This document shows, in pieces, positions 15,564 through 23,571 of a stretch of 42,392 nt of DNA (position 1 is the stretch's first letter; every line of letters begins with the position of its first letter). Position numbers and translations under genes: made by a program. The DNA is from Phycisphaerales bacterium (GTDB lineage: Bacteria; Planctomycetota; Phycisphaerae; Sedimentisphaerales; Anaerobacaceae), in assembly GCA_020343675.1 (NCBI GenBank), contig CP070806.1:4225488-4267879 (forward strand), read 5' to 3'. Below the pieces are notes generated by a model. It was not told the DNA's origin, did no database searches, and worked only from the letters and a program-made list of their open reading frames with translations.

Positions 15564-16847
15564 TCATTTTCTTGAAGTTGTTCTGACCGCTTTGTCGGCG
15601 ATATCCCGGCGGCAGTAAGCCCCCTCGAATTTTATTTTGTCCACCGCTTCGTAAGCCCTGGCTTTTGCGCCGGCAATCGTTTTTCCCAATGCCGTGACGC
15701 CCAGAACTCTGCCGCCATTGGTCAGAATACTTCCATCCTGCTCTTTGGTGCCGGCGTGAAATACGATCACATTGTCAAGCTGCCGCGCTTCTTCCAGGCC
15801 GGTTATCGGCTTGCCTTTTTCGTAATCGGCCGGATAGCCCCCTGAAGCCATCACGACACAGACCGCCGGTTGTGGGTCCCACTTGAGGGTCACCCGGTCG
15901 AGCGTGCCATCACAGACGGCAAGCAGCACTTCCAGCAAATCGCTCTTGAGCCGCGCAAGGATAGGCTGGGTTTCAGGATCGCCGAAGCGGACGTTGAATT
16001 CCAATACTCTCGGTCCGCCGCCCGTAATCATCAGCCCTGCGTACAGGACCCCCCTGTAGGGTCTGTCGTTGCGATTCATGCCGTCCACCAGAGGCACGAA
16101 CACTTCTCGTGTAATCTGATTCATCAGCTCATCCGTCACCACGGGCGCCGGGCTGTAGGCGCCCATGCCGCCCGTGTTCGGTCCGGTATCCCCGTCGCCG
16201 ATGGGCTTGTGGTCCTGCGATGATTCCATCACGTAGATATTCCGCCCGTCCACAAAGGCCAGGATGGAGGCTTCCTCGCCGAGTAGCTTATCCTCGACGA
16301 CGATTCTATCGCCGGCCGAGCCGAATGTTCGATTGACCATTATCCGCTCGGCCGCCAAGATTCCGTCTGCGGGGTCATCGCAGACAAAAACACCTTTGCC
16401 CTGGGCGAGTCCCGTCGCCTTGACCACCACTGGTTCATCTCTGCTGGCGATGTATGCCTTGGCGTCGCTGAACCTGTCGAAGATTCTGCTCTCGGCTGTC
16501 GAGATACTGCTGGAGCGCATCAATTGCTTGGCAAATGCTTTGTCCGCTTCGAGCTGCGCCGCCGCGGCGCTCGGGCCGAATGCCTTTATGCCGGCCTCCT
16601 CGAAGACATCGACCAGGCCGGCTGCAAGGGGAGCTTCCGGGCCGACTACCACAAGCCCCACACTATTTTGCCGGGCAAAATCCAGAAGCTTGTCGGTGTC
16701 ATCGCTGCCGATTGGAACATTCTGGCCGCATTGTGCGGTGCCCGGATTGCCTGGGGCCGTGTAGAGTTTGCTCAAGCCCTTCGATTGGGCCAGTTTCCAG
16801 GCAATCGCGTGCTCGCGCCCGCCGCTACCGACCAAAAGTACGTTCAT
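15564..16847 (-). CDS. purD: Phosphoribosylamine-glycine ligase
   Basis: 427 residues, full length for PurD (GAR synthetase). It catalyses the second step of purine synthesis, joining glycine to phosphoribosylamine with ATP. The N-terminal GGREHAIAWKL and the PGNPGTAQ segment start the family fold. The ATP-grasp domain runs from about 103 to 295 with VVVKATGLAQGKGVFVC, GEEASILAFVDG, the signature PNTGGMGAYSPAP and LEFNVRFGDPETQ, which carries the metal and ATP ligands. The start has GAGGTG upstream with a short spacer. It is followed by the AsmA-like gene and faces the M14 peptidase gene divergently. No other pur gene is adjacent; purH lies about 17 kb away on the same strand. Confidence 0.98.
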   Translation of the reverse strand: MNVLLVGSGGREHAIAWKLAQSKGLSKLYTAPGNPGTAQCGQNVPIGSDDTDKLLDFARQNSVGLVVVGPEAPLAAGLVDVFEEAGIKAFGPSAAAAQLEADKAFAKQLMRSSSISTAESRIFDRFSDAKAYIASRDEPVVVKATGLAQGKGVFVCDDPADGILAAERIMVNRTFGSAGDRIVVEDKLLGEEASILAFVDGRNIYVMESSQDHKPIGDGDTGPNTGGMGAYSPAPVVTDELMNQITREVFVPLVDGMNRNDRPYRGVLYAGLMITGGGPRVLEFNVRFGDPETQPILARLKSDLLEVLLAVCDGTLDRVTLKWDPQPAVCVVMASGGYPADYEKGKPITGLEEARQLDNVIVFHAGTKEQDGSILTNGGRVLGVTALGKTIAGAKARAYEAVDKIKFEGAYCRRDIADKAVRTTSRK

Positions 16848-16883
16848 CTGTCACCTCGAATTAGTTTTCGTCTTGCTTATCAT

Positions 16884-16899
16884 TCCCGCGCGAGCGGGA
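16884..16899. repeat. Short GC hairpin in the purD leader, REP-like
   Basis: TCCCGC, GCGA, GCGGGA: a 6-bp stem with a GNRA-type tetraloop, 37 bp upstream of purD. The flanks (CATTCCCGC, GCGGGACTCC) resemble small REP-type palindromes that occur as dispersed repeats in many bacteria. This is the only copy in the window, so the repeat call is unproven. Confidence 0.35.
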
Positions 16900-17054
16900 C
16901 TCCGCAGGACGGACAACAATCTACCAGAACAGGCGGGTTTTCTCAAGTCTTTTTGGCTGGGGGGTATTGTGTCCGATAAGGCGTGAAGAGCTTCAAATTG
17001 CACCGGTGGCGGCAGCAAAACGCGGAGAATTGCCCAAGTCCCGCGAGTTTAGGC

Positions 17055-17082
17055 TTTAACCATGATGGCAAGAACCTATAAT
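17055..17082 (+). promoter_or_regulatory. Promoter candidate for the M14 peptidase gene
   Basis: A perfect TATAAT at 17077-17082 with a weak -35 (TTTAAC, 17055-17060, spacer 16). Initiation near 17088-17090 would place the GC hairpin at 17086-17113 at the very 5' end of the message. Confidence 0.45.
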
Positions 17083-17085
17083 GGG

Positions 17086-17113
17086 CGCGCCTCGCGTTGT
17101 GCCGCGAGGCGCG
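17086..17113 (+). promoter_or_regulatory. Perfect 11-bp GC hairpin at the 5' end of the M14 peptidase mRNA
   Basis: Arms CGCGCCTCGCG and CGCGAGGCGCG are fully complementary, with a 6-nt loop (TTGTGC). It follows the TATAAT by 3 bp and ends 9 nt before the AAGGA of the ribosome-binding site. There is no T-run, so it is not an intrinsic terminator. A 5' stabilising stem, a translational control element or a protein-binding dyad are the options. Confidence 0.65.
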
Positions 17114-17134
17114 AACTTCATGAAGGAAACGACA

Positions 17135-17917
17135 ATGCACGATAGATCGACTGCCATTCTGATGTACGGGGTTTTGCTCGCCGCGCTGGGTCTTGCCGGC
17201 TGCTATCAGCCGGTGGACTATCCGCAGGTCGTAAGCCCGCCCGAGCCTCGGATCACGGTGATTCCGTCCTATTATCGTATTGTCGGCACTTCCGTTCAGC
17301 GTCATCCTATTCTCTCTCATGTACTGGGCCACGGTCCTGATGTGACTTTCATTATGGCAACCATTCACGGCAGTGAGGCCGCCGGAACGCCGCTGGTGCG
17401 ACGGCTTGGAAACTACCTGCGAGCGAACCCCGGCTTGCTGGAGGGGCGCACGGTCGTGCTCTTGCCCGTGGCCAATCCAGACGGCATGGCCCGCGGCAGC
17501 CGGTACAACGCGCGCGGGGTTGATCTGAATCGCAATTTCGAGGCGGCCAACCGAGTGGTCGATGAACACTCCGGCCCGACGGCTCTTTCCGAGCCCGAAT
17601 CTCAGATCATTCGTCAGCTTATTGCCCAGTACCAGCCGGACAGGATTGTCAGTATTCATCAGCCTTTGGCCTGCATCGATTACGACGGTCCCGCGCAGGC
17701 TCTGGCGGCGCGAATGGGTGAGTATTGCGACCTGCCCGTCAGGAAGCTCGGCGCCAGACCGGGCTCTCTCGGCTCGTACGCCGGCGTGACTTTGGGCGTC
17801 CCAATCGTAACGTTTGAAATGCTGTCAAATGACTCTCAACTCGACTCGCAGACCCTCTGGAACCGGTATGGAGAAGCATTGGTGGCCGCTATTGTCTATC
17901 CAGAGCTGATGAAATGA
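17135..17917 (+). CDS. M14-family zinc carboxypeptidase lipoprotein (MpaA-like murein peptide amidase)
   Basis: 260 residues. AAGGA 7 bp upstream selects the ATG at 17135; in-frame Mets at 17081 and 17120 lie upstream. The leader ends LGLAGC with Cys23 as the lipidated residue, so the enzyme is membrane-anchored in the periplasm. Zinc ligands are His78 and Glu81 (HGSE) and His175 (SIHQP); GVDLNRNF supplies the substrate-binding Asn-Arg; Glu228 (TFEML) is the catalytic base. MpaA-type enzymes cleave the gamma-D-glutamyl-diaminopimelate bond of murein peptides. E. coli MpaA is cytoplasmic, so a lipoprotein form suggests processing of peptides in the periplasm or in food. It is convergent with the RCC1-like gene, 13 bp apart. 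Confidence 0.92.
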   Translation: MHDRSTAILMYGVLLAALGLAGCYQPVDYPQVVSPPEPRITVIPSYYRIVGTSVQRHPILSHVLGHGPDVTFIMATIHGSEAAGTPLVRRLGNYLRANPGLLEGRTVVLLPVANPDGMARGSRYNARGVDLNRNFEAANRVVDEHSGPTALSEPESQIIRQLIAQYQPDRIVSIHQPLACIDYDGPAQALAARMGEYCDLPVRKLGARPGSLGSYAGVTLGVPIVTFEMLSNDSQLDSQTLWNRYGEALVAAIVYPELMK

Positions 17918-17930
17918 AGAACTTCTTTTT

Positions 17931-19556
17931 CTACTGATCCCCGACGGGCGGGTGGTCGGAAGGTTCCTTCCTGATAGCAACGCTCTGCTGATACCCCGCC
18001 GCTATAGCGATAAAATTGTTGCCTTCCGGGGGTGTCGCCTGGCCATAGTATTTATCAAAAAAGAGTCCTCCAGATGGCAATCCCCAGCCGACGATTGAAC
18101 CATCAGATTTGAGGGCAAGGCTATAAGAGTCTCCTGCAGATATCGCCACAAAATCATTGCCTTCCGGAGGTGTCGCCTGACCATCTCTGTCATCACCCCA
18201 GCCAATGATGGAACCATCGGATTTTAATGCAAGACTATGGCGATCTCCGGTTGATATGGCTATGAAATCATTGCCGTCTGGAGGTGTGGCTTGACCATAT
18301 GTGTTATAACCCCAGCCGACAACAGAACCATCTGATTTCAACGCAAGACAAGTAACCCCTGCCGACGCAATGGCAACATAATCATTGCCTAATGGCGGTT
18401 CTCCGGCACTGAGCCAGCCAACAAGAGAACCATCTGATTTCAATGCAAGACCTGTCGCAACAGCAACATAATCATTGCCGTCTGGAACTGTCCAATAGTC
18501 ATTCCAACCCCAGCCAACGATTGAGCCGTAAGATTTCAATGCAAGACCGTAGTCACTTCCTACATCAATAGCGACATAATCATTGCCTGACGGTGGTTCT
18601 CCAGCACTGCCCCAGCCAATAAGGGAACCGTCTTTTTTCAGAGCAACTCCGTTATGGTGTGTATAATAGATTCGGGCACTATATTCGACTGTAGCGCCTT
18701 GTACAGCTACTGCAATAAAATCACTACCTATTGGTGGTTTAGATTGGCCATCGTCGTTGTTTCCCCAACCGATCATAGAACCATCTGATTTTAGTGCGAG
18801 ACTATACCAGTATCCTGCTGCTATGGCTACAAAGTCATTGCCGTCCGGGGGCGTCGGCTGACTATGGTATTTACTAAAACCATCTTCAGGCGATAATCCC
18901 CAGCCGACGATAGAACCATCAGACTTAAGGGCAAGACTCTGAATATGCCCCGCAGATATCGCCACAAAATCATTGCCGTCTGGTGGGGTCGCCTGGCCAT
19001 AGCTATCCACACCCCAAGCGACGATGGAACCATCAGATTTTAATGCAAGACTATTGTCAACTCCTGCCGCTATGGCTACAAAATCATTGCCGTCTGGAGG
19101 TGTAGCTCTTCCGCCGTAATTACCACCCCAACCGACAACAGAACCATCAGATTTCAATGCAAGACTATGGTAAGTTGCTGCCGCTATAGCTACAAAGTCA
19201 TTGCCGTCTGGAGGTATCGCTTGTCCAGCGTGATTGGCACCCCAACCGACGATGGAACCATTGGATTTCAATGCAAGACTATGGCCACCTCCTGCCGCAA
19301 TACCCACGAAATCATTCCCATCAGGCGGTGTTGCTTGGCCATGGTAATTCCCACCCCAGCCAATGATAGAACCATCGGATGCTAATGCAAGACTATGGTA
19401 GTGTCCTGCGGATATGGCTATAAAATCGTTGGCGTCGAGGGCTTTGGAGTCGAAGGCGATGGCTCCCCAACTGACGATTGCCCCGGCTTCGGTGGCGGCA
19501 GCCGACCCGGCCAATGTGACCACCAGAAGGAGGGCAATGACTTTAGCAGTTCTCAT
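17931..19556 (-). CDS. Secreted RCC1-like beta-propeller protein, 12 tandem repeats
   Basis: 541 residues with a Sec signal peptide (MRTAKVIALLLVVTLAGSAAA). The rest is tandem units of about 38 residues with the core SLALKSDGSIVGWG, a variable turn, PPDGNDFVAIAAG. I count twelve units with the S-L-A-L core (three of them, in the middle, degenerate or longer) and a terminal half-unit (QQSVAIRKEPSD). This is the RCC1/alpha-tubulin-suppressor-type repeat, seven of which make one propeller blade set; twelve would not fit a single ring. No sorting signal (PEP-CTERM, dockerin) follows the repeats. It probably binds something outside the cytoplasm; the ligand is unknown. GAGAGGA lies upstream of the ATG, and a promoter is at 19586-19614. 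Confidence 0.9.
   Translation of the reverse strand: MRTAKVIALLLVVTLAGSAAATEAGAIVSWGAIAFDSKALDANDFIAISAGHYHSLALASDGSIIGWGGNYHGQATPPDGNDFVGIAAGGGHSLALKSNGSIVGWGANHAGQAIPPDGNDFVAIAAATYHSLALKSDGSVVGWGGNYGGRATPPDGNDFVAIAAGVDNSLALKSDGSIVAWGVDSYGQATPPDGNDFVAISAGHIQSLALKSDGSIVGWGLSPEDGFSKYHSQPTPPDGNDFVAIAAGYWYSLALKSDGSMIGWGNNDDGQSKPPIGSDFIAVAVQGATVEYSARIYYTHHNGVALKKDGSLIGWGSAGEPPSGNDYVAIDVGSDYGLALKSYGSIVGWGWNDYWTVPDGNDYVAVATGLALKSDGSLVGWLSAGEPPLGNDYVAIASAGVTCLALKSDGSVVGWGYNTYGQATPPDGNDFIAISTGDRHSLALKSDGSIIGWGDDRDGQATPPEGNDFVAISAGDSYSLALKSDGSIVGWGLPSGGLFFDKYYGQATPPEGNNFIAIAAGYQQSVAIRKEPSDHPPVGDQ
17980..19440 (-). repeat. Tandem 114-bp coding repeat inside the RCC1-like gene
   Basis: The repeat period is 114 bp where units are regular (for example the TTGCCGTCTGGAGG block at 19087 and again at 19201). 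Copies are highly similar in DNA, not only in protein, which indicates recent duplication or gene conversion. The middle (about 18400-18760) is more diverged and irregular in length. Confidence 0.8.
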
Positions 19557-19585
19557 ACTGGTTTTCCTCTCTAAATCAATCGTAT

Positions 19586-19614
19586 AATATACCAGATTAT
19601 GAGACGTAAAGCAA
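19586..19614 (-). promoter_or_regulatory. Sigma-70 promoter for the RCC1-like gene
   Basis: On the minus strand, TTGCTT (19614-19609), a 17-bp spacer and TATATT (19591-19586) lie about 30 bp upstream of the start at 19556. Confidence 0.45.
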
Positions 19615-19685
19615 CCAAATCAGAGTCTATCTATTGCGTGATTTTCCGTGAGATTTGCCCGCTATTCGCCTAAAATAGTGAGGAT

Positions 19686-21749
19686 ATGGGCCTGTTCAAG
19701 ATAAACAATGCGTTCAAGCCGGCCGGCGATCAGCCGGAGGCGATTGCCCGCCTGGCCGATGGTCTGAACGCGGGCAGCAAGTTCCAGACGCTGATGGGCG
19801 TGACCGGCAGCGGTAAGACGTTCACTATGGCCAATGTCATCGCGCAGAACAACCTGCCGACGCTGGTCATCTCGCATAACAAGACATTGGCCGCCCAGCT
19901 CTACGAGGAATTCAAGGAGCTTTTCCCGGAGAACGCGGTCGAGTATTTCGTGAGCTACTACGATTACTATCAGCCCGAGGCGTATATCCCGCAACGGGAC
20001 ATTTACATCGAAAAAGATGCTTCCAAGAACAGCGACCTCGACCGGCTTCGTCTTTCGACCACCACCAGCCTCTCGGCGAGGAGCGATTGTATCATCGTGG
20101 CATCCGTCTCCTCTATCTTCGGGCTCGGCTCGCCCGAGGACTACAAGGCCAGCGTCGTGGCGATTCGCGTCGGCGAGCAGTGTAACAGAAATGAGCTGCT
20201 CGGTCGCTTAGCGGACATCCAGTATTCGCGAAATGACGTCGATTTCGAGCGGGGCACTTTCAGAGTCCGCGGCGACGTTGTGGAACTGCATCCTTCCTAC
20301 GAATCCTTCGCGGTCCGTATCGAATTCTTCGGCGACGAGATAGAACACATCAGCTACATCAATCCTGTATCGGCCGAAACCCTGGCCATCGAGGACCAGG
20401 TCTTCATCTATCCCGCTCAGCACTATGTCATGCCGGGCGAGAGGATCGGCTCGGCCGTCGAGAGCATCAAAGCCGAGCTGCACGACCACCTGGCCGAGCT
20501 GCGGGGCGAAGGCAAGCTCCTGGAAGCCCAGCGGTTGCAAGCGCGGACGATGTATGATATCGAGATGATGCAGGAGGTGGGCTATTGCAGCGGCATCGAG
20601 AATTATGCCCGGCACCTGGCGGGCCTGGCGCCCGGGTCGCGGCCCTATACGCTGATTGACTATTTCCCGGCCGATTTTCTGCTGTTCATCGATGAATCGC
20701 ACGCCACGATTCCCCAGTTGAAGGCGATGTGGGCGGGCGACCGGCGCAGAAAGGAAGTCCTGATTGAGCACGGTTTCAGGCTGCCGAGCGCTCTGGATAA
20801 CCGGCCGCTGCGCTTCGAGGAATTCCAGGAAAGCTGGGCGAGGGTCGTCTTTGTCTCTGCGACGCCCGGCCCATTTGAGCTGGAAAAATGCAATCACGAG
20901 GTCGTCGAGCAAGTCATCCGGCCGACCGGACTTCTGGACCCGCAAATTCACGTGTATCCGGCCTCGAACCAAGTCCCGCATCTTCTCGGCGAGATTGAAA
21001 AGCGGGTGGCCTCGGGGGAGCGCGTGCTTGTCACGACCCTGACTAAGCGAATGGCCGAGGACCTTTCGGGTTTCATTGCCAAGAAAGGCTTCAAGTGCCG
21101 CTATCTGCACAGTGAAATCGATACGCTCGAAAGAATCGACATCCTTCGCGACCTGCGTCATGGAAACTTTGACGTGCTTGTCGGCGTGAATCTGCTTCGG
21201 GAGGGTCTGGATTTGCCCGAGGTCTCGGCCGTGGCGATCCTGGATGCGGACAAGGAAGGGTTTCTCCGGAGCCAGACTTCGCTGATACAAACAATCGGCC
21301 GGACCGCGCGAAACATAAATGCCACCGTTTTTCTCTACGCCGACAAAGTAACCGAGTCGATGCAGAAAGCCATTGACGAAACAGACAGGCGGCGTAGAAT
21401 TCAGGCGACGTACAACAGGGAGAACAATATTACGCCCGAGACGATAAAGAAGGAAATCCGTTCGGGGCTGGCCCAGCAGATTAAGGCCAGACAGACGGCT
21501 CGCGAGGCCGTGCGTTTCGGGGCCGGTGAATACGAGAAGGTCGAGCTGGCTGCTCAGATTGAGACGGAAATGCTTGAGGCCGCCCAGAGCCTGGATTTTG
21601 AGCGGGCCGCATTGCTGCGAGACCAATTGCGGGAGCTCAAAGAGTTGCCCGAACTTGTTCTTGTGGACTCGAAAAGAAAGAAAAGCGACTTCATGGCTGC
21701 AAAGAGACTCAAAGGGCCAAAGAGAAAGAGCCCCTCATCCCGCAACTGA
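19686..21749 (+). CDS. uvrB: Excinuclease ABC subunit B
   Basis: 687 residues, full length. UvrB is the DNA-damage-verifying helicase-like subunit of nucleotide excision repair: loaded by UvrA, it recruits UvrC. Walker A is GVTGSGKT at residues 38-45. The beta-hairpin that clamps one strand is around [21 protein letters not shown] (about 91-112). The Walker B/DEAD-like box is [11 protein letters not shown] (about 333-343). The helicase motif VI region is QTIGRTARN. The C-terminal UVR coiled-coil is [26 protein letters not shown] lies immediately upstream of the ATG, a short spacing. The gene is followed after 24 bp by nadC. A 472-codon open frame on the opposite strand is a shadow of the high-GC third positions. 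Confidence 0.98.
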   Translation: MGLFKINNAFKPAGDQPEAIARLADGLNAGSKFQTLMGVTGSGKTFTMANVIAQNNLPTLVISHNKTLAAQLYEEFKELFPENAVEYFVSYYDYYQPEAYIPQRDIYIEKDASKNSDLDRLRLSTTTSLSARSDCIIVASVSSIFGLGSPEDYKASVVAIRVGEQCNRNELLGRLADIQYSRNDVDFERGTFRVRGDVVELHPSYESFAVRIEFFGDEIEHISYINPVSAETLAIEDQVFIYPAQHYVMPGERIGSAVESIKAELHDHLAELRGEGKLLEAQRLQARTMYDIEMMQEVGYCSGIENYARHLAGLAPGSRPYTLIDYFPADFLLFIDESHATIPQLKAMWAGDRRRKEVLIEHGFRLPSALDNRPLRFEEFQESWARVVFVSATPGPFELEKCNHEVVEQVIRPTGLLDPQIHVYPASNQVPHLLGEIEKRVASGERVLVTTLTKRMAEDLSGFIAKKGFKCRYLHSEIDTLERIDILRDLRHGNFDVLVGVNLLREGLDLPEVSAVAILDADKEGFLRSQTSLIQTIGRTARNINATVFLYADKVTESMQKAIDETDRRRRIQATYNRENNITPETIKKEIRSGLAQQIKARQTAREAVRFGAGEYEKVELAAQIETEMLEAAQSLDFERAALLRDQLRELKELPELVLVDSKRKKSDFMAAKRLKGPKRKSPSSRN

Positions 21750-21773
21750 GAACAAAAAGGGAAAGAGAAAACG

Positions 21774-22646
21774 ATGCGAAAACTCGACATTGCCAAAGCG
21801 CGTCCCCTCATTCAGATGGCGATTGAAGAAGACCTCGGACGCGGCGACATCACAAGCGCGCTTCTGTTCGAAGGAGACGCCGTCGCCAGAGCAACCATCA
21901 TCTCACGTGAAGAAATCGTCGTGTGCGGCATGGGCGTGGCCAGGGAGATTCTAAAGTGTTACGATGGCACGCTCAAACTGCAGGCCCGCATCGACGACGG
22001 CGAATCGGCCCACGTCGGCAGCAAACTGGGGACCATCGAGGGGCCGCTGCGTCCTATGCTCAGCGCCGAGCGGGTGATGCTCAACTTCCTGCAAAGACTC
22101 AGCGGAATCGCCACCACCACGCGGAAATACGTCAACGCCATTCAGGGCACGAAGGCGAAAATCTACGATACCCGCAAAACGATGCCTGGCTGGCGCATCC
22201 TTGAGAAATACGCCGTCCGCTGCGGAGGAGGGTACAATCACCGGATCGGGCTTCATGATGGCGTTTTGATTAAGGACAACCATCTCGCTCAGTTGGGTAG
22301 AGACTTTCAGCCCAGGCTGCGAAAGATCGTCGGAGAGGCCCGAAAGATCAAGAAAGCCAAATTTGTCGCCGTCGAGGTGGACCACGTGGATGACCAGCTC
22401 AACTATGTCCTGGAGATTCCGGGCATCGACATCGTCTTGCTTGATAACATGGGCCAATGGCAGCTCAAGCACGCCGTCGAGATGCGGGACAAGATGTGCG
22501 GCAAAAACAAAAAGCCCATGCTCGAAGCATCCGGCAACATCACGCTCAGCAATGTCTCGGCCATCGCCCAGTGCGGCATCGACAGGATCGCCGTTGGAGC
22601 CATTACCCACTCGGCGAAAGCCGTTGATATCGGGCTTGACAGGTGA
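21774..22646 (+). CDS. nadC: Nicotinate-nucleotide pyrophosphorylase (quinolinate phosphoribosyltransferase)
   Basis: 290 residues. It converts quinolinate and PRPP to nicotinate mononucleotide, the last dedicated step of de novo NAD synthesis. The N-terminal EEDLGRGDITS and the barrel motifs SAERVMLNFLQRLSGIAT, IYDTRKTMPGWR, EKYAVRCGGGYNHRIGLHDGVLIKDNH, VEVDH, VLLDNMG, EASGNI and DRIAVGAITHS contain the Arg, His and Lys residues that bind quinolinate and PRPP. GGGAAAGAG lies upstream of the ATG. Its stop overlaps the birA start. No nadA or nadB is in the window. Confidence 0.98.
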   Translation: MRKLDIAKARPLIQMAIEEDLGRGDITSALLFEGDAVARATIISREEIVVCGMGVAREILKCYDGTLKLQARIDDGESAHVGSKLGTIEGPLRPMLSAERVMLNFLQRLSGIATTTRKYVNAIQGTKAKIYDTRKTMPGWRILEKYAVRCGGGYNHRIGLHDGVLIKDNHLAQLGRDFQPRLRKIVGEARKIKKAKFVAVEVDHVDDQLNYVLEIPGIDIVLLDNMGQWQLKHAVEMRDKMCGKNKKPMLEASGNITLSNVSAIAQCGIDRIAVGAITHSAKAVDIGLDR

Positions 22647-23422
22647 TGCTGGATCCCGACGAGATAACGACGAACCTCAAAACCAAACGGATCGGCAAAA
22701 AGGTCCTCGTTTACCACAGCACGTCCAGTACAAGCGACGTGGCTGCTGAGTATGCACGAAGCAGAGAAAACGACGGTCTGGTCGTATTCGCCGAAGAGCA
22801 GAGGGCGGGCCGGGGCCGGGCCGGCACCAAATGGGACAGCGGCAAGGGGGATAGCATTCTGTGCTCGATAGTCCTGGCCGGGGATCCATTGCCGTCACAT
22901 TTGCTTTCGCTGGCGTCTGCCGTAGCGGTTGCCGAGGCGATCGGTTCGGTCGGAACCGCAAGCCACGCACGGATCAAATGGCCGAACGATATACTGCTCA
23001 ACGGCAGAAAAGTTGCCGGTATCCTGCTCGAATCCAGGACGGATCGCCAGGGCAGTGTCTGCATCCTGGGCATCGGCATCAACTGCCACCAGCACCCCAA
23101 TTCATTCTCGGAAGAGCTCAGGCCGACGGCCACGAGTCTTGATATCGAGAGCCGTTCGACAATTGATCGGGTCTCTCTGGCCAGGCGACTGCTGAGCTGC
23201 GTGGATCATTGGCTCGAAGTGGCTCGCAGAGACAGCGATAAAGTGATCGAGAAATGGAGCAAGCTCAGCATTCAACTTGGGCGCCGAACGACACTCATCT
23301 TCAACGGTGTCAGATTCTCCGGCCATTGCATTGGGATTGACCCTGAAAAAGGCCTAATCCTGCGGCTGGATGCAGGAGGGATAAGGATGTTCGACGCCGC
23401 TCATACAACCATCGCCAAATAG
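22646..23422 (+). CDS. birA: Biotin-[acetyl-CoA-carboxylase] ligase, catalytic type without HTH
   Basis: 258 residues from the ATG at 22646, which overlaps the nadC stop (TGATG); a GTG at 22643 is the alternative. The enzyme makes biotinyl-AMP and transfers biotin to the carrier lysine of carboxylases. Motifs: HSTSSTSD near the N-terminus, the biotin/ATP loop GRGRAGTKWDS, KWPNDILLNGRKVAGILLE with the catalytic lysine, LGIGINCHQ, and a C-terminal SH3-like domain (FSGHCIGIDPEKGLILRL). There is no N-terminal winged helix, so it is a group I ligase that does not repress transcription. Coupling to nadC fits a small cofactor operon with uvrB. Confidence 0.96.
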   Translation: MLDPDEITTNLKTKRIGKKVLVYHSTSSTSDVAAEYARSRENDGLVVFAEEQRAGRGRAGTKWDSGKGDSILCSIVLAGDPLPSHLLSLASAVAVAEAIGSVGTASHARIKWPNDILLNGRKVAGILLESRTDRQGSVCILGIGINCHQHPNSFSEELRPTATSLDIESRSTIDRVSLARRLLSCVDHWLEVARRDSDKVIEKWSKLSIQLGRRTTLIFNGVRFSGHCIGIDPEKGLILRLDAGGIRMFDAAHTTIAK

Positions 23423-23486
23423 TGCCCCATAGTTGCTGGCGCTCGGGGGCAATCCGAAAATGTCCCGAAAATTCGCAGCGCAAACC

Positions 23487-23515
23487 TTGAGTTGCCGAAA
23501 CCCGCAGGATAGAAT
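23487..23515 (+). promoter_or_regulatory. Sigma-70 promoter ahead of the fucan-type locus
   Basis: TTGAGT (23487-23492), a 17-bp spacer and TAGAAT (23510-23515, five of six) lie about 57 bp upstream of the Gfo/Idh/MocA start. Confidence 0.45.
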
Positions 23516-23571
23516 CACATTCTCAAGAGGCAACTGAATGAATACATAGGACAAACCAGGAGAATCAATCA

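Noticed and set aside
17980..19440. Regular direct repeats resembling a CRISPR or satellite array
   Set aside because: The 114-bp units are in frame and encode RCC1-type repeats in a gene with signal peptide and promoter.
20208..21626. 472-codon open frame antisense to uvrB
   Set aside because: uvrB is unmistakable on the plus strand; the antisense frame has no known motif, and its composition follows from high-GC third positions.
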